Source of the DNA: CBDBUR01 sp965209065
GTDB lineage: Bacteria; Pseudomonadota; Alphaproteobacteria; JAPOUT01; G958296285
Direction of reading: 5' to 3'
NCBI GenBank assembly: GCA_965209065.1
Contig: OZ242373.1
Coordinates: 248,001 to 312,000 of the forward strand
Length of the DNA stretch: 64,000 nucleotides
The number at the start of each line of letters is the position of its first letter. Position 1 is the stretch's first letter. A model generated the notes under the pieces. It worked only from the letters and a program-made list of their open reading frames with translations, had not been told where the DNA came from and searched no databases. Made by a program: the position numbers and the translations under genes. Shown piece after piece: positions 17,773 through 25,666 of the stretch.

Positions 17773-18684
17773 TTACGCCGCCTGCTTCTGTTGAAGATTT
17801 AACATCAGGTGAATATTCGCAACGGCATTGCCGGCTGCACCCTTGCCGAGATTATCAAAAGCGGCAATCAGCAAGCACCCGTCGGTTTGAGGGGAGACAT
17901 AAAGCGCCATATCGTCGCGTCCCGCAAAGCGCGCGGCGTCCATTCTATTAGGCATGGTAGGCACGGCGGGCGCCGCAGACATTAGATGAATATCCGTGCC
18001 GTGATAGGTGCGCTCGTAAATCGCTTTTATCTCGTCCGCCCTGTTGTGAGAAATAGGAATCATCACGAGCATTCCTTGTCTAAAATTGCCAACGAGCGGC
18101 GTGAAATGCGGGGGTTGCTCCAGCCCGCTATATTTTTTTATTTCCGGCAAGTGCTTATGTTTTCCGTCAAGCGCGTAAGCCTCGACAACTGGCATCGCGC
18201 TGTTCTCATAATCGGCAATCATTTTTTTGCCCCCGCCCGAATAACCCGAAACGGCGTGAATAGAAATTCTATCTTCTTTATGAATAAGCTGCTTATCCAC
18301 CAAAGGTTTAATAAGCGCGAGCGCACCAATGGCGAAGCAGCCGGGGTTGCTAACGAACTGCGCCTCGGCAATTTTTTGGCTTTGGTTTTTGCCAAGCTCT
18401 GCCATACCATAGACCCAATTTTCATTGGTGCGATGGGCGGTGGAGCTGTCTAACACCTTCACATTGGATTGAACGCTTGCGACAATATCGCGTGCGGCTT
18501 CATCGGGCAGGCATAGCACGGCGAGGTCAGCGGCGTTCAAGCATTCCACGCGCGCGGCTTTGTCTTTGCGTGTTTTTTCGTCTAGGCTTATGAGGTCAAT
18601 TTCATTGATGGCTTCTAATCTTTGTTTGATTTGTAAGCCGGTTGTTCCTTCTTGCCCGTCTATGAAAATTTTCTTTTTCATCAT
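17773..18684 (-). CDS. argC: N-acetyl-gamma-glutamyl-phosphate reductase, type 2
   Basis: The 303-residue length fits the short (type 2) ArgC class found in many alphaproteobacteria. The N-terminus FIDGQEGTTGLQIKQRL is the NADP-binding glycine-rich turn, LDSSTAHR follows, and SNPGCFAIGALALIKPL carries the catalytic cysteine (about residue 115). HAVSGYSGGGKKMI is the family substrate motif. The enzyme reduces N-acetylglutamyl phosphate to the semialdehyde in arginine synthesis. It overlaps the upstream hydrolase gene by 4 bp. The association with acyl-CoA dehydrogenases is not an arginine pathway link and probably reflects shared transcription only. Confidence 0.93.
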   Translation of the reverse strand: MMKKKIFIDGQEGTTGLQIKQRLEAINEIDLISLDEKTRKDKAARVECLNAADLAVLCLPDEAARDIVASVQSNVKVLDSSTAHRTNENWVYGMAELGKNQSQKIAEAQFVSNPGCFAIGALALIKPLVDKQLIHKEDRISIHAVSGYSGGGKKMIADYENSAMPVVEAYALDGKHKHLPEIKKYSGLEQPPHFTPLVGNFRQGMLVMIPISHNRADEIKAIYERTYHGTDIHLMSAAPAVPTMPNRMDAARFAGRDDMALYVSPQTDGCLLIAAFDNLGKGAAGNAVANIHLMLNLQQKQAA

Positions 18685-19436
18685 AAGGTGTTAAAAAACT
18701 CTAACACCGATGCATTAAAAGCATCGGGGTTATCATCATTCGCATAATGCTCGGCATTGGGAATGATAATTTTTTCCGCGTTAGGAATTTTCTTTTCCAT
18801 ATAGTCAGCAGAGGGGTGAAAGGGTTTGTCGTCAGCGCCAACGATAATGAGCGCCGGCACGAAGACTTGGTCAAGGCGATTTATCACCAAAGCGTGTTCC
18901 TGCGCTAAAATATGCCGCGCGGCGAGCGCGAGCGCGGTGGCGGAAGTATGTTGAACGCCATCGGGCGCTTTGGGTGCGGCGCCAAGCCCGCGTTTTTCTA
19001 AAGCGGCAGCTTGACGCACGGCGGTATTGTTCCATTTATCGCGCGCCTCGTCTTTTTTGAAGCCGGGACCGGTATCGCACAAGAGCAGCGCCTTCACCAT
19101 CTGCGGGTAGTGGTTGTAAAACATCAAAGAGAGGTAGCCCCCTAAGCTCAGCCCGCCGATAATCGCGCTTTGGATATTATAATGGGTAAGCAGCGCCGCC
19201 ATATCCTCGAGGGAGTGCTGGTGGGAGAAATGCTCGGGTTTTTCCTCGACTTGGGTTTTGCCGTGTCCGCGCATATCCCATAAAATGAGGCGAAATTTCT
19301 CACTCAGGGGCTCTATCTGCTTCTGCCACATAGCGGTCGAGCAACCGAAGGCATGGGATAAGAGCATCGGTGTGCTGTTTTCGTTGCCGTAGGTTTCGTG
19401 GTAGATTTGGGCGTTATCGCGCTCTATGAAAGGCAT
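18681..19436 (-). CDS. Alpha/beta hydrolase (3-oxoadipate enol-lactonase-like)
   Basis: The 251-residue protein has an alpha/beta-hydrolase triad: nucleophile Ser in GGLSLGGYLS (about 95), Asp in IIVGADDKPFH, and His in IPNAEHYANDDNP near the C-terminus. The oxyanion motif is LLSHAFGCSTAMW. The best family resemblance is to PcaD-like lactonases and related esterases; substrate is unknown. A strong AGGAG ribosome site precedes the ATG at 19436, and a promoter lies just upstream. It heads an operon with argC, the acyl-CoA dehydrogenases and the ABC exporter. Confidence 0.85.
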   Translation of the reverse strand: MPFIERDNAQIYHETYGNENSTPMLLSHAFGCSTAMWQKQIEPLSEKFRLILWDMRGHGKTQVEEKPEHFSHQHSLEDMAALLTHYNIQSAIIGGLSLGGYLSLMFYNHYPQMVKALLLCDTGPGFKKDEARDKWNNTAVRQAAALEKRGLGAAPKAPDGVQHTSATALALAARHILAQEHALVINRLDQVFVPALIIVGADDKPFHPSADYMEKKIPNAEKIIIPNAEHYANDDNPDAFNASVLEFFNTL

Positions 19437-19454
19437 AAAGTCTCCTTTTTACCG

Positions 19455-19483
19455 ATTATGCCTTATAGTTCCGCCCATTTCAA
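19455..19483 (-). promoter_or_regulatory. Promoter of the hydrolase-argC operon
   Basis: On the minus strand, TTGAAA (19478-19483) is followed after 17 bp by CATAAT (19455-19460), each 5 of 6 consensus. A Shine-Dalgarno AAGGAG follows. It lies 20 bp from the target duplication of the neighbouring transposon, so the insertion left it intact. Confidence 0.6.
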
Positions 19484-19502
19484 CGAGTTTCTAACCCGAA
19501 CT

Positions 19503-19510
19503 CTATTAAA
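19503..19510. repeat. Target-site duplication, left copy
   Basis: CTATTAAA abuts the left terminal repeat at 19511. The same eight bases abut the outer edge of the right terminal repeat at 25320-25327. Eight bp is the length expected for IS1595-family insertion. Confidence 0.9.
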
Positions 19511-19533
19511 GGAGCTTATATCCTATTTTAACC
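19511..19533 (+). repeat. Left terminal inverted repeat of the transposon
   Basis: It starts GGA and then has the core GCTTATATCCTATTTTAACC. The right end reads GGG followed by the same core when reversed and complemented: 22 of 23 bases match. A partly self-complementary stretch at 19530-19563 (AACCCC ... GGGGTT with an A-rich/T-rich inner stem) overlaps the inner edge and may end the operon transcript. Confidence 0.92.
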
Positions 19534-19547
19534 CCCTCAAAAAATAG

Positions 19548-19703
19548 TTAATTTTTAGGGGTTATTGCGGGGTAAAATTTATTAGAGCCTACCATCTTTG
19601 CTAACTCTTTTGGTGTAGTGTCCAGAGGTAAAATGACTCTTATAGGGGGTCTGCCTCTACCATCTTTTTTAGATTTTTTACCGTTAGTAGTTTTTTTAGC
19701 CAT
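19548..19703 (-). CDS. 51-residue basic peptide with AT-hook-like motif, last gene of the transposon operon
   Basis: The frame starts at the ATG at 19703, 13 bases after the mod stop, with AGGA about ten bases upstream. The product begins MAKKTTNGKKSKKDG, continues GRGRPPIRVILPLDTTPK and ends FYPAITPKN. The first 20 residues are strongly basic and include RGRPP, the core of an AT-hook (minor-groove DNA contact). The second half, ELAKMVGSNKFY, could be a short helix. I do not recognise the family. The context suggests a DNA-binding accessory of the restriction-modification system or of transposition, but there is no direct evidence. It ends 15 bp inside the left terminal repeat. Confidence 0.6.
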   Translation of the reverse strand: MAKKTTNGKKSKKDGRGRPPIRVILPLDTTPKELAKMVGSNKFYPAITPKN

Positions 19704-19716
19704 CGTTATAATCCTA

Positions 19717-21363
19717 TCAATAAAGAATGGTTACAGTGTCTTTGTTTAATCCTAGCATATTAAGCCAGTGGGTTAAGCTAATATCAGCATAGCCATCAAT
19801 GTAAATCTTATTGCTAGAAAATTGCTCTAGGTTAGTTCTGCATTCCCCTAGCACAAAATAAGACTCCCTAACCTTATAAAGCAAATCAGGGTCTATCTCT
19901 TCTATGGTGTCGCTTAGCAAGCACTCCCCACTCGCTGCTATCATATTATAGAGCGTGTTTTGTGTGGTAGTTCTAGTTATATTTAATTGAAGCTCTTCAT
20001 TTAATTCGGGGCGTGGAGTTAGTGAAAAAACTTTATAGCCTATGTCTAGGTCTTTACCTAGCATCCCCGCCTTTTTTTTGAGATTCTCCCCTGCACTATC
20101 AACACGCCATATACATACATCTGTTATAGTTGGAGGTATTTTGTTCTTTTCACAAAGTTTATAAAGTTTATTATCACTAGAAATTTTTTCATCTTGTTGC
20201 ACTAAAATAAACTTGTTATTGCTACTATACTCTTGATTGAAGTCCATAACTGCTTGCGCAGTTGTTCCAGAGCCAGCAAAAAAATCCATAACAATACTAT
20301 CTTTGCAATCTCTAATATAAAACTTAGCAAGAAACTTAATAAGATTTGGTGGTTTTTGAGAGTCAAATCCTTCAATCCTTTCACTGGATGTGTTTATTAG
20401 AGGCTTTAAGTTTTCAACAATTTCTTTTTCATCTTCTAGTATAGTTATATCACCACCAATAACATCCCTTATACTCACTGAAGCATAATGCCGTCCATCG
20501 TCATCTTGCACACTGCCAAAAAAAGGTTTATCATAATAATTCTTTTCCTTTAATGCTGTATTATTAAAACTATATTTTTCACTATCTTTAGAATAAGCAA
20601 ATATAACATCGTGCTTCTTCCCAAAACAACTACTTTTTTTTGGCATTCCTCCAGTTCTGTATTCCCAAATTATCTCTTCTTTGAAGTTGCTTTCGCCAAA
20701 TATCTCATCCATCAATAATTTTAAGGCGTGGGATTCATTATAATCTATTTGTATTAAAATAACTCCATCATCTGTTAATAAATCTCTGGCTAGTTTTAAG
20801 CGCGGATACATGGCAAATAACCAACCTGAATGCGTGAGTGTGCCAAGTATGTTTTCAAAAAAATCTATTGCTTCCTCATCTATGCCATAGTTTTCAATTA
20901 GCTCCGCCTCGCTTTCTTTGAAGCTGTCATTATAAACAAAATTCGCGCTACCTGTATTATAGGGTGGGTCAATATAAATCATCTTTATTTTGCCCGTATA
21001 ATTTTGGCGTAAGAGCTTTAAGACATCTAGGTTATCGCCCCTGATGATGGTATTTTGAGTTTTGTCAAGGTTTTTGCTTTGCTCTACCTCTAGCTTGAAT
21101 TCCATATTTGTAGGCTTGTCTGCCTTTGCCTTCGCCAAACCTTTACCAGCAAAGGTTAAGCCATAGCCTTGACTATTTGAAGCAACATTACTGGGGTCTA
21201 ATAAATCCTGCAGGGCTTTAACATCTACCACGCCATCACCATTTATTAGAGAAGGCACGATTGCTTTAAGCTGTTCTAGCTTTTGGGCTCTTTCATCAGG
21301 CAACATAGCGGAGCTAGTTTTAGTTTGAAAGCCTGCTTGCTTTGCATCATCTTTTAGTATCAT
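19717..21363 (-). CDS. mod: Type III DNA methyltransferase (Mod), adenine-specific
   Basis: The 548-residue protein has methylase motif IV as IDPPYNTG (about 129) ahead of motif I FFAGSGTT (about 366). This is the beta order of N6-adenine methyltransferases and type III Mod subunits. The region between (about 190-350) is the variable target-recognition part. Supporting residues are RGDNLDVLKLL and LLTDDGVILIQID. The N-terminus (MILKDDAKQAGF) and C-terminal helical part fit Mod, though it is shorter than EcoP15I Mod (about 644 residues). It overlaps res by 4 bp (ATGA). Mod gives the system its DNA specificity and protects the host by methylation. The recognition sequence cannot be deduced. Confidence 0.93.
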   Translation of the reverse strand: MILKDDAKQAGFQTKTSSAMLPDERAQKLEQLKAIVPSLINGDGVVDVKALQDLLDPSNVASNSQGYGLTFAGKGLAKAKADKPTNMEFKLEVEQSKNLDKTQNTIIRGDNLDVLKLLRQNYTGKIKMIYIDPPYNTGSANFVYNDSFKESEAELIENYGIDEEAIDFFENILGTLTHSGWLFAMYPRLKLARDLLTDDGVILIQIDYNESHALKLLMDEIFGESNFKEEIIWEYRTGGMPKKSSCFGKKHDVIFAYSKDSEKYSFNNTALKEKNYYDKPFFGSVQDDDGRHYASVSIRDVIGGDITILEDEKEIVENLKPLINTSSERIEGFDSQKPPNLIKFLAKFYIRDCKDSIVMDFFAGSGTTAQAVMDFNQEYSSNNKFILVQQDEKISSDNKLYKLCEKNKIPPTITDVCIWRVDSAGENLKKKAGMLGKDLDIGYKVFSLTPRPELNEELQLNITRTTTQNTLYNMIAASGECLLSDTIEEIDPDLLYKVRESYFVLGECRTNLEQFSSNKIYIDGYADISLTHWLNMLGLNKDTVTILY

Positions 21364-24221
21364 TGGGCTACCTCGTTTAATAAATCTATTAAGCCTTGTG
21401 TATTTGTGCGTGTTTCAAATTTAACATCAATATCAGGTAGGGTGGTATTAAGTTTTTCAAAGAATTTTTTAGCATAATCTATTTTAGTTTTCTCTCTGCC
21501 TGATATATCGCTTTCGCTATCATAGCCCTTTGTCTCTACCACAAGGAATAACTGCTTGCCCTTGCTGGTTTTGATAAAATAAGCAAAATCAGGGTTGTAG
21601 CGTTTATATGGCGTGGGGATAGAGATATAGGGAAGTTTAGCAAAAACGACTATCTTATTATTGCCAACTTTCTCATAATTGTTTGAGATTGCATCCCTCT
21701 CTATTATGGCATCATAGATGATTTTATCATAAAGATATTGAGCTGGAGGCTCTGTTTTCTTATCAATATATTTGCCTAGCTTGCCTTGCTCTATTTTTTC
21801 TTTGGGAGTGTCATCGTCATTGTATAAAGAGTTATAGGCATTGATGTTTATCTCACCCTCAAAATTATAGCTAACATTTTGAATAACGCTTTTGTGGATA
21901 TTATCAGCAGTGAATTTTATTAAATGAGCCTTTGCCTTTTTAGGATTGTTCTTTATTTTTCCTTTGTCTAGCTTGCTAAACAATTTGCGAACAAATGATA
22001 GAGGCAATTTCTCACTTTTAGCAAAATCTAAGACGAAGGCTTCATATTTAGTTTTATCAAAAAACTGTATATTGCTTATACTACTTGTGCTTTCATACAC
22101 TACTTCGTTTTTTTCAGCGTCATAATGTTTTACTTCCCTTCTAGCTTTTAGTGGTGGCAGGTTTTCTCTGCCAAAGTCATCAGCAATTTTTTCAATTAAA
22201 TTAGTGTCTGCTATATCACTATAATGGATTTTAGCTTTTTGAGTTATCGTTTGCCAGAGCCTTCTAAACTCGTCCGCTTTCTCTTTTCTTATGCCAACGC
22301 CCTCTGTTTTTCTGCTGACTGGTGACGAAGATGCTCTATCAAATATATCAATTATTTTGTCTAATTTACCTTCTAGCGCAGGTGGTAGAGGCGGGTTGTC
22401 ATCTCTTTTGAGGAACTCTATCACAGGAACTTTAATTACATAGATGTTTCTTGCTTCATCAAATTCTATAATACCATTATCATCTAAATAATTTATCAAC
22501 TTATTGGCTTCTTGTCCGTTTAAGCCACTCGCAACTAAACCCTCTGCGGATACTGCATCAAAGGTAATGCCATAAGAATTATTTGTTATCTCATTTTGAA
22601 TTTCTTCAATAAAGTTCTTTTCTTGCCCCGACACAATAACATCTAGCGTGTTGATGTCGTAAAAACTGCCTTCACCCAGATGACTTACCGTTTGTCGTTT
22701 GCCCTCTTGATTGACTGCTAGGCGCAAGCCACGCCCTACTTGTTGTCTGCGTGAGGTCTCTTGGCTCGATGATGCTAGTTTGCATATTTGAAAAATGTTT
22801 GGGTTATCCCAGCCTTCTTGTAAAGCCCATACTGAGAAAATAAAACGTAGCGATGTTTGCGTAGATAGGAGTTTCTCTTTTTCTTTTAGTATAAGATTAA
22901 CGCCATCTAGTTCTTTTTTATCTTTTGAGCCGTTATCACCCGAAAAATAGCCACCGTGAATTGACAACTTATTGTCTCCACTATAATCTCTTTGTAGATA
23001 TCCACGATAGGGCTGGCTAATATCTTCTTCTAATTTTTTATTGCGTTGCTCTATGTATTCTTCTTCAAAGATGTTTTTAACACGAGGATTATCACCCCTA
23101 AAATCGTTAATGTAAGGTATAAAGAATAGGGACAAAGTTTTAATGCCTTGCTTAAACAACCGCTCCTCTTTTTCAAAATGAGATGTGATGGTTTCTCTTA
23201 CCATTAAACGTATAGAGTCATCAGTTAAATTATAGTTTTCTTTTAATGAGTGCATCTCCCTGTTAGATAAATAAACATTTTGGGTATCTATTTTTATAAT
23301 ATCAACGCCATTATAATTAGGGTCTCCGATTGTTGCGCCTATATCACTATTAACTGCCACCACCTTCCTATGATCTATGTTGTCCTTAAAATATAAAACA
23401 GAGACCTTTTTATTCCTTCCAGTTCCTGTTGGATTGTAAAATCTAATGCCGACTGATTCATCAATAATAGTAGCGACTCGTATTTTCTTTACAAGATATT
23501 GGCGGAAGGCTGATATACTATCTAGTATGTATGATGTGTTTGATAAATTATTAGGGCAAGCAGGGAATGTTGCACCAAATCTTAAAAGGAGTGAATTGGT
23601 AAAATATCGGTTATATGTTTCAGTAAAAACACCACCTTTTAGCAGGTGAGGTTCATCAATAAAAGCAACTGGCTTTAACTTCCCTATTGCTTCAAGCGGA
23701 GAGTCTTTAACATATAAGGGCAAGTCGGTTATCTTGGTTAAATTTCTATCATTTTTATTTGTGGCTGCTATTGAGCTGCTAGTCAAAACCAAAACAGAAA
23801 ATTCATTATTTCGCACATAATCATTTATTGAACTTAGATTGCCATCACCATCATAGGAATGCATTTTTAAGCGTTTACCATACTCATTGAAAAAGTAATT
23901 GGAAGTAGCTTCTGTGGCGTGAGTCACTCCAGCTTTAATAGCGATGCGTGGAACGAATACAATAAATTTATTGATTCCAAACTCTTTATTCAATTCAAAC
24001 ATTGTTTTTAGGTAAGTGAAAGTTTTTCCAGTTCCAGTTTCCATCAAAATATCCAGCCTAGCCTCACTTTTAATATCTATTACTGGTATCTTTTTATTTC
24101 CATGTAAATCTTGTATGCTGGCTTTTAAGGCTGGTAAGTTATTAAAACTGCCTATATCACTTAAAATTTTAATTATATTTTCAACGCAATCTTCTTGGTA
24201 TTGCTGCTTTTCAAAAATCAT
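21360..24221 (-). CDS. res: Type III restriction endonuclease subunit (Res), helicase-nuclease
   Basis: The 953-residue protein is a full-length Res subunit. Superfamily-2 helicase motifs are Walker A LMETGTGKTFTYLK (about 62), Walker B VAFIDEPHLL (about 185), and motif VI RRQQVGRGLRL (about 493). The C-terminal nuclease motif is YNPDFAYF followed by VVETKGYDSE (about 877-905), the PD-(D/E)XK pattern. No frameshift or stop interrupts it. The complex Res-Mod uses ATP hydrolysis to communicate between two unmethylated head-to-head sites and cuts nearby. The gene lies between the transposase and mod, all in one direction, 17 bp after the transposase stop. Confidence 0.94.
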   Translation of the reverse strand: MIFEKQQYQEDCVENIIKILSDIGSFNNLPALKASIQDLHGNKKIPVIDIKSEARLDILMETGTGKTFTYLKTMFELNKEFGINKFIVFVPRIAIKAGVTHATEATSNYFFNEYGKRLKMHSYDGDGNLSSINDYVRNNEFSVLVLTSSSIAATNKNDRNLTKITDLPLYVKDSPLEAIGKLKPVAFIDEPHLLKGGVFTETYNRYFTNSLLLRFGATFPACPNNLSNTSYILDSISAFRQYLVKKIRVATIIDESVGIRFYNPTGTGRNKKVSVLYFKDNIDHRKVVAVNSDIGATIGDPNYNGVDIIKIDTQNVYLSNREMHSLKENYNLTDDSIRLMVRETITSHFEKEERLFKQGIKTLSLFFIPYINDFRGDNPRVKNIFEEEYIEQRNKKLEEDISQPYRGYLQRDYSGDNKLSIHGGYFSGDNGSKDKKELDGVNLILKEKEKLLSTQTSLRFIFSVWALQEGWDNPNIFQICKLASSSQETSRRQQVGRGLRLAVNQEGKRQTVSHLGEGSFYDINTLDVIVSGQEKNFIEEIQNEITNNSYGITFDAVSAEGLVASGLNGQEANKLINYLDDNGIIEFDEARNIYVIKVPVIEFLKRDDNPPLPPALEGKLDKIIDIFDRASSSPVSRKTEGVGIRKEKADEFRRLWQTITQKAKIHYSDIADTNLIEKIADDFGRENLPPLKARREVKHYDAEKNEVVYESTSSISNIQFFDKTKYEAFVLDFAKSEKLPLSFVRKLFSKLDKGKIKNNPKKAKAHLIKFTADNIHKSVIQNVSYNFEGEININAYNSLYNDDDTPKEKIEQGKLGKYIDKKTEPPAQYLYDKIIYDAIIERDAISNNYEKVGNNKIVVFAKLPYISIPTPYKRYNPDFAYFIKTSKGKQLFLVVETKGYDSESDISGREKTKIDYAKKFFEKLNTTLPDIDVKFETRTNTQGLIDLLNEVAQ

Positions 24222-24238
24222 CTTCTATCTCTTAATTT

Positions 24239-25171
24239 TTATTTAATTAATGTTTTATAAGTTAGTTTCTTACCAGTCAAGCCTTTGGCTATGAACTGCA
24301 TTTGAGCTAGTGTAGCACTTCTTCTATCGTTATGTCTAGCAGCAAACTCATTAACATAGCGATGAAGATGCTTTGCGCTCATTTTATGATAAGTGCCGTG
24401 ATAGCCTCTTTTGAGTAAAGCCCAAAACGACTCAATGCCGTTTGTATGGGCTTCCTTTTTAACATACTCCCAAGCCGAGTGATTGACTGACTTATGCCTA
24501 TACACGCTCCCTAGCTTCTTATAGCTGGGGTTCTCATCAGTGTAGAGGGTAGAGCCTTTTTCTACATTAGCAATAACTTCAGGTTGTAAGGCTCTAGCAC
24601 CAGTGCTGATAACTGGTTTAGCGATTATGCGACCACCTCTTTCTTTCATACCTAGAACAGCAACCTTATTATCATTCTTACCCATTTTCATGCGCTTCTT
24701 TTTAGACATATTACCGACCTTGCCACCTATAAATGTTTCATCAGCTTCTACTTCACCTGATAACTTATTAGCGTTGATATTAAAAGCCTCTCTAATTCTT
24801 TGTGCTAAATGCCAAGCGTGTTTTTGTGATATATCTAAATCCCTGTGGAGCTTCATAGAGCTAACACCTTTTAAGCTAGTAGAAATAAGGTAAATAGCAA
24901 ATACCCATTTCCTCACTGGGAGATTACTATTATTCATTACCGTTCCTGTTTTAAGGCTAAAGAACTTTTTACAATCCCTACAACGATAAGGCTGGGGCTT
25001 CTTATTCGGTTTATCAGCCGTGTTAGTGCTACCACAATGAGGGCAATACCTTCCACCCTTCTCCCATAATACTTTTTCAAACCACGCAATAGCAGCATCT
25101 TCATCAGGGAACATTTGCGATAACTCTAAAATGCTTATGCCTTTTCTTTCTGTTTTTGATAACCTAGTCAT
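24239..25171 (-). CDS. IS1595-family (ISXO2-like) transposase
   Basis: The 310-residue protein has an N-terminal zinc ribbon (RYCPHCGSTN and YRCRDCKKFFSLKTG, about 42-68) and an RNase H-like catalytic domain. Candidate acidic residues are in GEVEADETFIGGKVGN (first Asp) and STLYTDENPSYKKLG (second Asp). HTNGIESFWALLKRGYHG holds the third position (Asn or Glu) and the following lysine, as in the IS1595/ISXO2 group. The gene is intact. It is the first gene after the promoter at 25215-25243, with a GGAG ribosome site eight bases before its ATG. Matching terminal repeats and an 8-bp duplication support recent activity. Confidence 0.93.
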   Translation of the reverse strand: MTRLSKTERKGISILELSQMFPDEDAAIAWFEKVLWEKGGRYCPHCGSTNTADKPNKKPQPYRCRDCKKFFSLKTGTVMNNSNLPVRKWVFAIYLISTSLKGVSSMKLHRDLDISQKHAWHLAQRIREAFNINANKLSGEVEADETFIGGKVGNMSKKKRMKMGKNDNKVAVLGMKERGGRIIAKPVISTGARALQPEVIANVEKGSTLYTDENPSYKKLGSVYRHKSVNHSAWEYVKKEAHTNGIESFWALLKRGYHGTYHKMSAKHLHRYVNEFAARHNDRRSATLAQMQFIAKGLTGKKLTYKTLIK

Positions 25172-25214
25172 ATTAACTTCTCCAGTCTTTCTATAGCTTT
25201 TATTTTATAGACTT

Positions 25215-25243
25215 ATTTTAACACACAATAAATAAGGTGTCAA
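25215..25243 (-). promoter_or_regulatory. Promoter of the transposase-res-mod operon
   Basis: On the minus strand, TTGACA (25238-25243) is followed after exactly 17 bp by TAAAAT (25215-25220, 5 of 6). It sits inside the right end of the transposon, so the operon is self-contained after insertion anywhere. The rest of 25172-25296 is A+T-rich with no further features that I can support. Confidence 0.7.
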
Positions 25244-25296
25244 AACATTTATTTTCACTTTTTGTTTTTGAAATCAATTATTGTTTTTAGAGAAGA

Positions 25297-25319
25297 GGTT
25301 AAAATAGGATATAAGCCCC
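25297..25319 (-). repeat. Right terminal inverted repeat of the transposon
   Basis: On the plus strand it begins GGTTAAAATAGGATATAAGC and ends CCC against the duplication at 25320. It is the inverted counterpart of 19511-19533 with one mismatch. Confidence 0.92.
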
Positions 25320-25327
25320 CTATTAAA
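25320..25327. repeat. Target-site duplication, right copy
   Basis: CTATTAAA, identical to 19503-19510. It lies only three bases upstream of the acpP -35 box. Confidence 0.9.
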
Positions 25328-25330
25328 TGC

Positions 25331-25359
25331 TTGACTTGTGCGCTAGTATAGGGAATATA
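25331..25359 (+). promoter_or_regulatory. acpP promoter
   Basis: TTGACT (25331-25336, 5 of 6), 17 bp, then AATATA (25354-25359); TATAAA at 25356 is an alternative -10. An AGGGGA ribosome site lies six bases before the ATG at 25391. The transposon ends three bases upstream of this -35 box, so any upstream activating sequence was replaced. Confidence 0.55.
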
Positions 25360-25390
25360 AAGGGCAAACCAACCAAAAAGGGGAATATTC

Positions 25391-25636
25391 ATGGACAGAA
25401 GCGAAATTTTTGAGAGCGTCAAAAAAATCATCATCGAGCACTTAGGCGATGATGTAGCCGACAAAACAACGGAGACCGCAAGTTTTATCGATGACTTAGG
25501 CGCGGACAGCTTAGATACGGTGGAGCTTGTTATGGCATTTGAAGAAGAGTTTGAAATCGAGATACCTGACGACAAAGCAGAATCTATTTTAACGATTAAA
25601 GACGCCATAGACTTTATCGTAGAAAGCAAATCCTAG
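25391..25636 (+). CDS. acpP: Acyl carrier protein
   Basis: The 81-residue acidic protein contains LGADSLDTVELVMAFEEEF. Ser40 of the DSL motif is the phosphopantetheine attachment site. The length and helix pattern match AcpP. It carries growing chains for fatty-acid synthesis and lies 30 bp before fabF, the usual pairing. Confidence 0.98.
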   Translation: MDRSEIFESVKKIIIEHLGDDVADKTTETASFIDDLGADSLDTVELVMAFEEEFEIEIPDDKAESILTIKDAIDFIVESKS

Positions 25637-25666
25637 AATTGTTTTGCTCTTAACGAGAGCGGGTCT

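Larger units (their letters stand above)
19511..25319 (-). mobile_element. 5.8-kb IS1595-type transposon carrying a type III restriction-modification system
   Basis: The unit is 5809 bp, bounded by 23-bp inverted repeats (one mismatch) and an 8-bp direct repeat CTATTAAA on either side. All four genes inside read on the minus strand in one cluster: transposase, res, mod and a 51-residue peptide, behind one near-consensus promoter near the right end. The DNA inside is visibly richer in A+T than the flanks. Without it, the hydrolase and acpP genes would be divergent neighbours about 140 bp apart. Passenger genes between transposase and the distal terminal repeat are known in some IS1595-family members. 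The finding here is that the passengers are a restriction-modification system. Confidence 0.9.

Noticed and set aside
19530..19563. Strong intrinsic terminator at the left end of the transposon
   Set aside because: The stem AACCCC/GGGGTT with an A/T inner helix is plausible, but it is not followed by a U-run in the operon direction, so I mention it only within the terminal repeat entry.
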